Source: Aspidapion aeneum (Eukaryota; Arthropoda; Insecta; Coleoptera; Brentidae). From it: a stretch of 64,000 bases of DNA. The DNA lies in assembly GCA_963576565.1 (NCBI GenBank), contig OY755038.1, positions 67,329,908 through 67,393,907 on the forward strand. The letters run 5' to 3'. Positions 36,851-48,240 of the stretch are shown here, piece after piece (the first letter of the stretch is position 1; every line of letters starts with the position of its first letter). The notes below the pieces were generated by a model. That model was not told where the DNA came from. It did no database searches and saw nothing but the letters and a program-made list of their open reading frames with translations. Made by a program: the position numbers and the translations under genes.

Positions 36851-37913
36851 TCACCTGAAATTTAGGTAATTTTTAATTCATAGCATCTTTTAGTGATTTT
36901 TTACTGCGTATCCAAATTTCTCAAAAGGCCCGTTATGTGTGCCCTGCCCGATTTAACCCAAAACTAGTTAAAAATTAGTCTTGAAAAAGTTTTTGGAGTA
37001 TTATAGGGTGTGTTTATATAACTAATCAAAATAAAAAAAAACTGTAATTAAACCCGGTACTCCTATATCTACCAGGTGGGCCCAAACAACCCAGACAAAA
37101 TGTTTTTTTTTTTTATTATAACTTTTGAACTATACTACTAATGTTAATGGAACAGACAGAACTTTGCAGAATATTGATTTTCGACCCGAAAGATTTTTTT
37201 GATATAAAATCTAAGGTGGCTGACAGAATCAATGCTCTTTTTAAAGAAGCTTATTTATTCTTGTATTCCTTATATTTTTTGAAATTCTTACAAACGCTCT
37301 GTTTTCGCCACCCTTATGCAACTAGTTACGAATCATAAAAATCCGTTTAGTGGATTAATTTTAAGTAGTTACGAATGTTTATAATCGGTTTATTGGTTCC
37401 CGAAAAATTAATCCTTTTCAATTCTGTATACATTGATTTCCTCATAAATTAATTAGAACTGAACGGATTCTAAAAAAACTATAAAATCGGTTTAGTGGTT
37501 CTTTAAATAATAATTGTTCTAGCAACTGTTATTTTAATTTCTGTCTGCAATAATTATAAATTCACTGAACCGATTTTAATGAAAAAAAAAAGAATTATGG
37601 AGATACTTGATTGCTCTTTGAACAAAACTTTTGAAATTTTCCGAAATTTTAAATAATAAAATTTAGAGAAGGCGGAAAATTTAAATAGTGATCTTTAATG
37701 AACTTTGTCTTCGCCAATAAATGCACGTAGAAATGGCGAGGCAATCGTGTAATCTGTAAAATTTTTTAAAACGAACCGTTATCTTGGATTTTACGATGAT
37801 GGCAAATTTTGATTGTGATCTTTTAAAAGCAATCAATCTGTTCCATGCCGCTTTATATTTAATTAAAATCGCTAACCTGTAAAACATTATAGTTAAAGCA
37901 AAAATTAGTTTTA
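36851..37913. other. Stretch without recognised features
   Basis: AT-rich DNA. A short frame at 37141-37338 has no family resemblance. Confidence 0.5.
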
Positions 37914-38077
37914 AGGGAACGTCCTTAAATTACATAACGCAAAAATTCAGGATTTTTGACCCCCCTCCCCCCTCGTAACGCATTTTTAAGAAAAAACACA
38001 TTAAAAAAACATTGAGTGTAACGCAAGGCAAAACTCCCCCTCCCCCTTGAGCGTTACGTAATTTAAGGATAGGCCCT
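37914..38077. mobile_element. Short palindromic MITE (AGGG..CCCT)
   Basis: AGGGAACGTCCTTAAATTAC at the left pairs with the complement of GTAATTTAAGGATAGGCCCT at the right. The centre has C-rich runs (CCCCCCTCCCCCCTC and CTCCCCCTCCCCC). This end type, with CCTTAAATTACGTAACGC, is common in insect genomes. No clear target duplication is seen. Confidence 0.6.
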
Positions 38078-39445
38078 AGGGGTCCTAAACCTATTTGAAC
38101 GATTCATATCTCGTTGTGCGTAGCAAAGATAGAGCTTTTCTACAGACAAAATAATATCCAAAATTTCCGAAACACAAGAATAAACGAGCCTCTTCCCAAG
38201 GTGAAATTTGATTCTGTCTGCCCTCTTGGATTTTAAGATAGTGCACAAAAATATACTTTTACACAAATGTCCGATCAATTCCCTGCAAACTACTGTTTGC
38301 TTTGGTAAAATGGGTGCTATACTTGGAAAGTTTTAACGAAAAACCTTTTGTCCGGCTTTTTTGACCAGCCGGCATATTCGAAAAGCGTTTTTTTATAAAT
38401 TATTTTTTTTCAGACCAATTTAACATAAAAATATTTATTTTACATAATCAGTATTTTTTGACACAATAAATATATATTGTATATTTGTTTTTTTTTTCTT
38501 TTGCCATAAAAAGATCAAAATAAGGATTTTTTTCTTACTATATTTTGCATCAAACCTCTTTGTTTTTTAACTAAGGGGTGCCAAACAACAGCTTTTATTT
38601 TATTTTTTATTATAATTTCCTTGGAAATTACAACAGAAAATCGAAATTTTTTGAAATTATGTATGAAAATAGTAGTAGGGTAATAATTAAATAGTAAAAT
38701 TATTTGGAAATGAACCAATCAAAATAGTAATAAAAAATCCAGGTCCGTATATAATTTTTTTATGATAAATACCATATCTCAAAAATTAAACAATATTTTT
38801 AAAAATTGAAGTCATTATTTTTTTCTAAAAAAGTTGCCAGAAAAAGGTTTTCACAGAATAATAATATCTTGCAAAATGAGCGAAATATAAGGGATTATTA
38901 AAAATGCAATTTTTCCGAAAACTCCCTGTATTAGCGAAAGCTTAAAAAAACAGCACGGTAAGGTGCAATCAGCAAATTGATATATTTACTAATAACCGAG
39001 TTTCATATTTAATCCCATCGAAAATGGGACACACTGTACATAAAATGTATTATTTTTAAATAAGTCCCTAAAAACGCCGTTAGAGGTTACTCTATTGTTT
39101 TAACAGCAAGCTTTAAATAGTCGCCGCGCTGGAATAGTGGCAACAAAGTGCAGTAATTTTCGTTCCAGCATCGTCATAAAGAGAAAAGACACCTTCTCTA
39201 TGTTAACCGCACGTTCCGTTACATGCAATTTAAATTAAAACTAGAGCTATTGTGCTCACAGTAGAGAAGGTTCTAGCAGGAGGCATTGTGTAAATGGTAT
39301 ACGCCATAACAATGCGATTTTTGTACTACGGTTTCGTCATGGCAGAGAATCTTTGATAGATAACGGTGATTCTTAAAAAGAAATAATTTTTTAATTCAAT
39401 ATTTGAAACAAATAATAAATACAATTTATCTGATTTAACTATAGC
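38078..39445. other. Stretch without recognised features
   Basis: AT-rich DNA. No frame or element that I can support. Confidence 0.45.
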
Positions 39446-41655
39446 TAAGAGCCCAGTAGGATTTTGGGCTTGAATTGCAAACCGATACTCATATATCTTA
39501 ATCGATTCGTCATAAGACCATATTCCAAAAAAATGGAGATACCTGCGAAAATCCTGCATAAACAACCCGCCATCTTTGTTTAAAAATGGCGAAAAGGAGT
39601 TTGAATCAAATGTACGTAACTTTTTTATTATGACATCGATTTTACTCAAACAAATTGTGATTAGCTTCTACTATAATGGCCTCTCCAAATCACTATCAAT
39701 ACTTTGTGTTTTATTTGTCTCTATACTATAAATTCTGTAAGTTCCTCAAATATGCATTTTTTTTTAGGTTTTTTGATTTTTTCAAGAAAACTACTGGTTT
39801 TACAAAAAAACATGAAAAATAAAAAATATGCAGATTGCTAAGATGTATTCATGGTGGGTCTAATATTTGCTGTAGATTAAGCGGTTCTCGAGTTACACTC
39901 AAAAAACCACTAAATTGGCCTATACCTACCCCCAGGTACAAAATTTTAATATTTTCACCAAAGTCATGAAAGTTACTAAAAAACTATACAGAACGAAAAA
40001 GGATGTCAAGATAAATAAGAAACGGCTAGTAGTTTCAAACAGAAACTGATACTGAGGTAGATATGTCGGCTTAAACATGGCCTAAGCGTAATTTACAATT
40101 TTATTTTTGAGGGTAATTTTTTTATGTAAAGCGAACTCCTACGGGGTTAAAATGTACCTCATATAAAAGACAATTTAATTATCTTTAAAAAAGAATAGAA
40201 CACTTTTTGTCGTAAAGTTAATAGTTTTCCTGAAAAAAACAAAGAATATGCGGCATACATAATTCGATATTTTCGTTCCATAGAAGTACGACAATGGCAT
40301 GGGTCCATTAAGGGAAAAAAATAATTTATGCACAGTTAAGCAAATCCGCAGTTACATATTTCAACTTAGCGTCAAAAATCTTACAAAAAACATATTTGAT
40401 ACTTTTCTGTTAAATTGACAAGTGGTCAAGTGATTTTGACAACTTCTTAATGGTTTGAGCTAGAGACTTGGTTCTTTTTTTGATTTGTAGACAAAATTAT
40501 CCAATTTTGACGACAAAACATATTTAAAAAATTTTTTAATACGGTGCCCCTGGCGTCCAAAACAAATTTTATAACTAGTCGAATCCGCATTTCGATATTT
40601 TTACTGTTGCATAATTAAAATTTTATACTTTTCCAAATTAATTTTTTGAAATTTTCTGATAAAAATGTTGATTGTGGTATATTTTCCTTTGATCTTGCGG
40701 TAGTATTTCTGAAGTGAAACTTTTATTTAAAACTGGTGTCACCCTCTATAATTCGCCAAGAAAAAAAAAAAGGTTTATACGCTACTTTTCGTACTTCTTT
40801 TTAGGCCCGATCTGCCACTTTTTATCCCTGATTGTCACTTTTCATCTTCATTTTAATTGGCACTATTTCTAACTTCGTTATCCATGAATTTTTAACACTG
40901 AAATAATATACAGGGTGTCCCAGATAAAGTTCGATTTCGAAAACTGTGTAAGAAATACAATTTTGGTTAAAATGCTACAGATGCTATATAGGAGTTAAAA
41001 ATATTTACAGGGGTTTTTGTAATGTCGAGCAATAATAAAATATATAATAATAAAGACAATTTTTAGTTTTTGCTTTTTTTACATTTATATTTCTTACATA
41101 AATCTCCATAAAATAAGTAGGTAAATGTAGCTGGAATACATACTATATTTAATAGGCCTAAACTTTTCTTTTAGTTTTAGTACCTGCTTATCTACAGGTA
41201 AATATTTGCTTTATTTCACCTAAAAAAGTAAATTCCTAGTATTTTCCCTGATAACTGGATAAAACGAAACAGCCATCGATCATTTCGTTTACGAGTTACA
41301 TCAGTTTAAAGGTTTTTTTCATGTACCCACTCAGAGGCAAACACAAGAACTTATACTAACGCTGTTACCGGTATGATATACCGCTATTTCTATATGACGT
41401 TTTTTTGAACCCATTAAAAATTATTATAAAATAAGTCTTGTTAATATGTTTTGGTTTATTGAAAATCCAATCTTCTAGTGTACCCTTTTCAACTGAATTT
41501 CCCGCCAACTTTTTGAGGGCTTTTTATTTATACTGTTTGTTGAAACGGCCGGGAATGCAGTCTTGCCCGAGGTCTTTCCTTTCCTGAGTGGTTACTAAGA
41601 TTAAAATTTCTTTTTTTTTTGTATTAGGGATTATTGCAGCGTGTGAGCGAAAACA

Positions 41656-41656
<1 letters not shown>

Positions 41657-41692
<36 letters not shown>
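41657..41692. repeat. (TA)n microsatellite
   Basis: A pure TA run directly against the end of the MITE at 41693. Confidence 0.9.
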
Positions 41693-41695
<3 letters not shown>

Positions 41696-42609
41696 GGTAT
41701 CCCAAAACTCTGAGTCCACTCAAACATCTTCTGAACTATTGAAGATAACTGAACCATATTTGGCAGTAATCGTTAACATCAAGAGATCTATTTTATGAAG
41801 AGGCGGTTGTGCTGCTCCTGCATTAGGGGGCGACATAGGGGCAATGAACTTAAAAATATTAATTATAAATCCTTATCGATTGATACCTCGTTTTAAAGGT
41901 ATTTGACAACTAAATACATGTTTTGATATAGCCGTTAAATGTCTACACAATTAAATCTGTCAAAATCTATGGACTGTCAAAACTATTTTTTTCAGTTTTT
42001 GTCAAAATTTATAAGTTTGTTGTTTTAAACAAAAACCCTATTGAGAGATATCTTGTTTGAAAGGTCTTTGCAAAACCATGTACGCCAACTGTCCCTTGCC
42101 TATGATAAAAAACGTGTCATATTCTATCGACTGTGAAACTTATTCTTTTACCATTTTTTACAAATTTTTAAATATAGCTATACCCGCCATCCCCCATATG
42201 TGGGAATTTTTGACACATATTTTTTTGTTGGTATTGCCATGTAGTTTAAGGTTTTGGTTGTTTGCCTTTGGTTAATTACAGCATACCCGGGAAAAACATG
42301 GAAAAGCACGGAAATATGGATAAAATTACTTATACAGTCTGTCTATGAAAGGTCAGTACAATTAAAAGCCACCTACTTTAGTCCGACATTGCTCCGTTTT
42401 CGAAATACAGGGTGTTTTTTAGAAAATAAAAATCGAATAAATAGCTAAAATATAAATATAACTTTTTTCTTAATGTATTTTTTAAACTTTTTTGTTGATG
42501 TATGCATAAAATAAATCTCTTGATGTCATCGATCACTACCAAATATGGTTCAGTTATCTGCAATAGTTCAGCAGATATTTGGGTAGACCCGGATTTTTGG
42601 GACACCCTG
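41693..42609. mobile_element. CAGGGTG-ended MITE, 0.92 kb
   Basis: The left end CAGGGTATCCCAAAACTC and the complement of the right end (CAGGGTGTCCCAAAAATCC) continue as inverted repeats for about 110 bases. These include GATAACTGAACCATATTTGG and CATCAAGAGAT. TA lies on both sides. A single further CAGGGTGTCCC end at 40911 has no partner that I could find. Confidence 0.75.
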
Positions 42610-44094
42610 TATATATTTTACAAATATAAAAACAAAATTTTGATCGGTCATTTTTGTCCACAAATCAAAAAAAGAACCAAGTCTCTAGCTCAAACCGTTA
42701 AGAAGTTGCCAAAATCACGTGACCACCTGTCAATTTAAGAGAAAAGTATCAAATATGTTTTGTGTAAGATTTTTCACGCGGAGTTTAAATATGTAACTGG
42801 GATTCGCTTATCTGTGCATAAATTGTTTTTTCCCTTAATGGACCCATGCCATTGTCGTACATCGAATTATGTATGCCGCATATTTTTTATGTTTTTCAGG
42901 AAAACTATTAACTTTAAGACAAAAAAGGTACTATCCTTTTTTGAAGATAATTAAATTGCCTTTTAGCGGGGGTATACCTTGACCCCGTAGGTGTTCGTTT
43001 TACATAAAAAAATTACCCTCAAAAATAAAATTGTAAATTACGCTTCGGCCATGTTTAAGCCGCCATATCTACCTGAGTATCAGTTTCTGTTTAAAACTAA
43101 TAGCCGTTTCTAATTAAGCTTGACATCCTTTTTCGATCTGTATAGTTTGTTAGTAAGTTTTATGACTTTGGTGAAAATATGAAAATTTTGTACCTGGGTG
43201 TAGGTATAGGCCAATTTAGTGGTTTTTTAAGTGTAACTCGAGAACCGCTTTATATACAGCAAATATTAGACCCACCGTGAATACATCTTAACAATCTGCA
43301 TATTTTTTATTTTTATGTTTCTTTCGTAAATCCAGTAGATTTCTTTAAAAAATCAAAAAACCTAAAAAAAAACAGCATATTTAAGGAACTTACAGAATTT
43401 ATAGTATAGAGACAAATAAAAAGTAGTATAGTGTTGATAGTGATTTGGAGAGACCATTATAGTAGAAGCTAATCACAATTTGTTTAAGTAAAATCGATGT
43501 CATAATAAAAAAGTTACGTACATTTGATTCAAACTCCTTCTCGCCATCTTTAAACAAAGATGGCGGGTTGTTTATGCAGGATCTTCGCAGGTATCTCCAT
43601 TTTTTTTGGAACATGGTCTTATGACGAATCGATTAAAATATATGAGTATCGGTTTGCAATTCAAGCCCAAAATCCTACTGGGCTCTTATACTACTAGTAA
43701 AGGTACCATTCAGAGCTACAAGATGTACAGCTATGGAAAAACTATAACGGAAACTAGAAACGAAAAAAAATTATTCTTAGAAAGTACAAGAACAAATATT
43801 GCTCTAAACTATGGGATTGTTTTGCTTTTGCACGAAAACTTACAATGAGTTACCAGATGATGTAAAAAAATACCTAATTTTAACATTTTCAAAAATAAAT
43901 TAATTAAAATAGTCACGTAGCATATGAATAGACTTGTCAAATTAATGTTAAAACGTTTAAGTCAAAATTTATTGAATTTAAGTAGGATAGGTTTCCGAGA
44001 CCAGCTTACAGCGGATTTGGAGTTATTGTTTAAACAATTGTAAATAATTAAGTATTCCAAATGTTAAAAAAATTATTGTTTTTTGCATAAAGCA

Positions 44095-44770
44095 TTAAAA
44101 ATACTCTGCCAATATATGGGCCCCTAAGCTCACACTAGGTACTATAGTTATAGTGTACGTGTGAGCTAATATAACTAAAAACTGAAATATATTTTATTCA
44201 ACTCCAGATTAAATTACCTTTTGTTTGATACCACACAAGCCATGTTTTGACTTAAACCCAAATTTTTGAAATCTACCTCCACCCTTAAAAAAAACAAAAA
44301 CTAAAATGTATTTTGTTAAACTCCGGACTCAATTACCTTTCGTTTGATATCACACACGCCATATTTTCACTTAAACTCAAATATTTAAAATATACCCCCA
44401 CCCTTTTTTTAAAATAAATTAAAATGTATTTTGTTTAACTGCAGACTCAATTACCTTTCCTTTGATATCACACACGCCATATTTTCACATAAACTCTAAT
44501 TTTGAAATCTACCCCCACCCTTTTATTTGGTTTCTGTTCGGTGGATTTTGGTCATTTTAAAATGGGACCATCTCGACCCAAGACCCAGCCTAGGTACCAA
44601 ATTTCGTTACAGACAGACAGACAGACAGACAGACAGACGGCGCAACAAAAAAGTTTCAAAATCATCTGAAACGCAAAGATATATAAATTTTTTTTAAATC
44701 GGAACAACTTTTTAAATTAGGATCACCATAGCTCACACTACTATAGTATAGTATATGTGTGAGCTAAAAA
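44095..44770 (+). repeat. Interspersed repeat C, copy 2
   Basis: It is nearly the same as 34611-35366 but with a short GACA array (44607-44638). The left hairpin AGCTCACAC ... GTGTGAGCT lies at 44129-44168. A second hairpin of the same stem occurs at the right, 44732-44765, outside the part shared with copy 1. The hairpins may mark both ends of a non-autonomous element. Confidence 0.7.
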
Positions 44771-44995
44771 GCCTGTTTTATTTTTGATATGTTTTCATGG
44801 AAACTCAGTTATTATTAAAGATGGCGGTTTGTTGTTTTCACCTTATTGAGCCCATTTTTCGAGCCCCATACACAAAATTAATTAAGTATTTGTCATACCG
44901 TGTAATTTTGCTAATCCAATTCAATAATTATTTACTTGCTGTTTTTCCTTTACATGAATCTATTTTGATTTTTTTTTCCCGTTGACCGCAGATAA

Positions 44996-46202
44996 TGGCA
45001 CGAAAAGTTTCCGGCCTAGCCTATAGCAGGCTCAATTTGCTTTTGTGTTCCAACGTGTTTGTGTAGCCTTGCTTGTGATCAGTATGTGCTCGTAGTTTAA
45101 AGCGAGTGCATGAAGTAGTTTGTGTCCTGCTTATTTTAAAAGTTTATACAGTGTGTCAATTGTATAAGATGGAAAAAAACGAGATAAGAGCCGTGAAAAA
45201 ATATATTCATATCAAAGGGTTATCGCCGATGGAAATAAAAGCTGAACTAGGTCCTACATTAGAGAAATCTGCTCCTTTCTGTACCACAGTTAAAACCTGG
45301 ATATCGGACTTTAAACGTGGTCGTACTAGGACTGACGTTGGTCCGCGTTCTGGCAGGCCAAAAAAGGAAACTTCTTAAGAAGTAGTGCAAACCATTCACA
45401 AACTAATTCTAAAAGATCGCAGATTAAGACTGGAACAGGTAGCTGAGGCTGTGGACCTATCAAAAGAGCGAGTTCACCATATTTTATGTGAAGTTTTAGG
45501 TACGACAAAGCTAGTTTAGACGTGATTCAGGGGACTTTTTGCGTAGATTTATTACGGTTAATGATACATATAGGTTCGGTTCATCAATATACCCCCAAAA
45601 TAAAGCAACAATCCAAACAATGGACGGCAAAGGACGAGCCCGTTCCAAAGAAGGCAAAGGCAGTACCGTCTGCTGAAAAGGTCAGGGCAATGGTCTTTTG
45701 GGACGCTAAAGGGATACTTCTCATAGATTATCTCGAAAACGGAAGATCAATAAATTCAGAGTACTACAGCGACTTATTGGACCAGCTCAAGCAGAATATA
45801 AGCGAAAAACGCCCTGGTTTGGCAAAAAAGAAAATTTTGTTTCATCAGGGCAATGCACCTTGCCACAAGTCCGCTCTTTTAATGGCTAAAATTCATCAGC
45901 TAGGCTTTAAACTGTTAAACCTTCCACCTTTTTTGCCAGACCTAGCCCCGTCAGACTTTTATTTGTTTCCAAACCTAAAAAAAATTCTTGCTGGAAAAAA
46001 AATATCCTCAGATTTAGAATTCATTGCAGCTACCAACGCCTATTTTGACGAGTTGGATAAATCAGACTTCATTGATGGCATCATATCAGTTGAACATCGT
46101 TGGGTCAAATGTATTACCTTACAAGGGGACTATGTAGAAAAATAAATTATTCTTTAGTCACTATGGTGTTGCGTGCTATGTTGCCGGAAACTTTTTATCC
46201 CA
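44996..46202 (+). mobile_element. mariner element, 1.2 kb
   Basis: Ends TGGCACGAAAAGTTTCCGGC (44996-45015) and the complement of GCCGGAAACTTTTTATCCCA (46183-46202) agree at 16 of 20 bases. TA follows the right end, and near the left TA lies one base away. Size and end sequence fit mariner. Confidence 0.88.
45169..46145 (+). pseudogene. mariner transposase (inactive)
   Basis: The N-terminal helix-turn-helix reads EIRAVKKYIHIKGLSPMEIK and on to SGRPKKETS, where TAA at 45376 stops it. A second helix-turn-helix is readable after it (AVDLSKERVHHILCE), followed by further stops. The catalytic part runs from about 45522 in another frame: QQSKQWTA, VFWDAKG, HQGNAPCHKS, LPDLAPSDFYLFPNLKK and LQGDYVEK. 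The second catalytic Asp is Gly (HQGNAP for HQDNAP). The first, normally in VDETW, reads Asn. The third is kept. The protein would be dead even without the stops. Confidence 0.9.
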
Positions 46203-46243
46203 TATATTTTTTATGCATTTTAAAGTACGAGGTACTTGTTTCC

Positions 46244-46403
46244 AGGGCAAGGGATAAATAAGAAATATAAGATAATGTAAAGGTTTTACCTCAGGCTGGA
46301 TTTGACCCAGCGACCTTCCGCTAACTAGACAAACGCTCTTCCAACTGAGCACTGATTAAAAAATATTTTTATTATCTTATTTTTTTTATTTATCCCTTGC
46401 CCT
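46244..46403. repeat. 33-base inverted repeat around a tRNA-like sequence
   Basis: AGGGCAAGGGATAAATAAGA at 46244 and its continuation to 46276 pair with the complement of 46371-46403 at 31 of 33 bases. The loop of 94 bases is almost entirely the tRNA-like sequence. This looks like a small mobile hairpin or a tRNA-derived element. Confidence 0.7.
46288..46359 (-). tRNA. tRNA-Thr(AGT)-like pseudogene or tRNA-derived element
   Basis: On the minus strand a 72-base cloverleaf can be drawn. It has a D arm GCTCAGTTGGAAGAGC, an anticodon stem with loop CTAGTTA giving AGT, and a T arm GCTGGGTCAAATCCAGC. Both internal promoter boxes are close to consensus (TGCTCAGTTGG and GGGTCAAATCC). Only four of seven acceptor pairs form, and the anticodon stem relies on G-T pairs. 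A functional tRNA gene is therefore unlikely. Its place inside an inverted repeat also argues for a mobile derivative. Confidence 0.5.
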
Positions 46404-46476
46404 TATGCCACTAAATTCTCCTCCTTATATAATTTATGCCTAGGACGCTAAAACTAACCTTTGTGATAAAATATTA

Positions 46477-46700
46477 CAGTAAAACCTCTCCTTGCGGATA
46501 CCTCTATTAAGCGGACACTCCCTTTAGGAGGACAAATTTGTTTGAACCAAGCTTTTGGCGATTTCTTTACATGTAAAATTCACTCCTATAATCGGACACT
46601 AATAATCGGACTCGGACAAATTTTATTTGTTAAAGACTTCTAAAACATCCCTTAACCGGACGCGAATTTCTGAAAACGGATTGGAGCGCTGCATGACATG
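46477..46700 (+). mobile_element. Tigger/pogo-like terminal fragment
   Basis: TA precedes CAGTAAAACCTCTCCTTGCG. The body repeats a TAAGCGGACACTCC / TAATCGGACACTAATAATCG motif, typical of Tigger-derived short elements. No right end was found; it fades out before 46710. Confidence 0.55.
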
Positions 46701-47112
46701 GACATAAATATTATGTAGTATGTTAGCAAAATCGCACTCTGCAGCCGGGGAATTACCTCTTTTCATTTGAATGTGGAGATTTGCCTCTGGGCCAACCTGC
46801 AGCTCACCCGATTAGCCGCCGAGACACTTCGCGGCCGCGAGCCGCGCCACTGTAATTTTCATTATCAAAAAAGCGGTTCAAAAATTGTAAATCCAAAACG
46901 GCGGACTTTTTCATTCAAAAACCGATATCTAAAATGGAGGACTTTTCCATTTATGAACCAATATGTATTATTTCTAAACTTTGCAGTTTTTAAGCTACCT
47001 AATTATGATTTTTAAATTAAACTTAGAAATCCCCCCGCCTAAATGAAATCAAAAGTTGAATCTCATTACCACCATAGAAAAAACTAGAATTTAAAAAAAC
47101 TAATCTATGCAA

Positions 47113-47172
47113 TAATTGTCGTTAATTTGTCATAAAAGAAAAAAATTGTCGTGCCGCCCGTTCCCCGGAAAT
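47113..47172 (+). repeat. Direct repeat flanking the LINE, left copy
   Basis: TTGTCGTTAATTTGTCATAA continues to TTCCCCGGAAATGGGGAG and matches 51531-51600 (TTGTCGTTAATTTGTCGTAA to TTTCCGGAAACGGGCTA). It lies immediately before the LINE sequence. Confidence 0.6.
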
Positions 47173-47372
47173 GGGGAGTAGTGCTAACTTGAGTCTCAAC
47201 TTTGCATTACGACTTACCTATCAAACTACCCCTTATGAGATTCTTAATACTATCACTTCTATGAAAAGTAAGAAAGCTGCAACTGACGAAGGTTTATCTT
47301 TAAAAATTTTAGAAAGTCTACCTAATAAAGCTGGCTCTAGTTCGAAATAGCGCTGTTTTAAAATAGCGTGTA

Positions 47373-47864
47373 TAGTTTTTGCAAAGTCAGTTGCACAAAG
47401 GTTAAAGCCGACCATCGGCATATCCTTTAAAGAAAGTGACATGGGCGGCGGTAGATATACTCATGAAAATTATTTCATTTAATTATGGCGTAAACTAAAG
47501 AAATAAAAATAGATAATAAAACTTTCTATTCCTATACCTACAGAAACGACACTGATTTATTGTCTAACTCTGCATACTGCCGACTAAAGGGGTTCCGCAA
47601 AGAACACCTGAAAGCAATTAAAAGTGCATCTCAAAAAAATCTGCCAATCAGGTGCCGTCTACCCACCTGTGGTGGGTCGGTCAGATAGCAAAGACTTTGT
47701 GCTCGGCCCGCAAAGAGCGCGCCGTTTCTCTGTCGGTAGGGTTGAAATTATACCAGGAAGATTTTATATGAATTTGGATAACTTTTGAAGGGCAGATTGA
47801 AGCAAAATTCCATGAAATCGATAGAACCCCGTATTAGGAGCATTTCAGGTGATTGCAAAAACTA
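47373..47864. mobile_element. Nested MITE in FB2 with TA flanks
   Basis: The 12-base ends TAGTTTTTGCAA and TTGCAAAAACTA are perfect inverted repeats, flanked by TA at 47371-47372 and 47865-47866. The 492-base body interrupts the AGCGC minisatellite, which resumes at about 47884. It carries no protein that I recognise. Confidence 0.7.
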
Positions 47865-47866
47865 TA

Positions 47867-48070
47867 ACGAAATACCTCTGGTATGAAATAGCGCTAGTAA
47901 AAAAATAGCGCCAGTATCAAAATAGCGCGTAATGAAATAGCACCAGCACCAAATAGCGCGTAATAAAATAGCGCCGGTAACAAAATAGCGCGTAATGAAA
48001 TAGCGCTGTTTTAAAATAGCGTGTAATTAAATAGCGCGTAACAAAATAGCGCCAGTATCAAAAGAGCGAA
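47867..48070. repeat. FB2 left minisatellite (AATAGCGC units)
   Basis: About ten units of 16-22 bases, each with AAATAGCGC followed by a variable spacer such as GTAATG, CAGTATC or TGTTTTA. Some cores are mutated (AGCACC). The inverted counterpart is at 49490-49750. Confidence 0.9.
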
Positions 48071-48240
48071 ATTAAAAAAAGCATCCTTAAAAACAGCAAC
48101 TGTTTGACTAAGGGGTCTCTTTCTAACATATAACTTCCCTGACTTCTTTCGCGGGATCCTAGCGGGTGTGAAACAAAACTGAACCGAACCGAACTTAACC
48201 CAATCGAAGTATCAGTTTAGTTCGGTTTGGTTTCACAACC

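Larger units (their letters stand above)
39446..43690. mobile_element. Very long inverted repeat, arms of about 1.05 kb
   Basis: Bases 39446-40515 and the complement of about 42635-43690 match over their whole length at roughly 85-90 percent by eye. Both arms begin at the outside with TAAGAGCCCAGTAGGATTTT and end inside near a TTGGTTCTTTTTTTGATTTG block. The 2.1-kb spacer holds an (AT)n tract and a CAGGGTG MITE. No transposase or known protein is readable in the arms. It could be a long-TIR DNA element or an old inverted duplication. Confidence 0.7.

Noticed and set aside
40911..40940. Complete CAGGGTG element starting at 40911
   Set aside because: The end sequence is convincing, but no inverted partner with TA was found; the nearest right end belongs to the element that starts at 41693.
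46288..46359. Functional tRNA-Thr gene
   Set aside because: Only four of seven acceptor pairs form, the anticodon stem depends on G-T pairs, and it sits within an inverted repeat. A pseudogene or mobile derivative is more likely.
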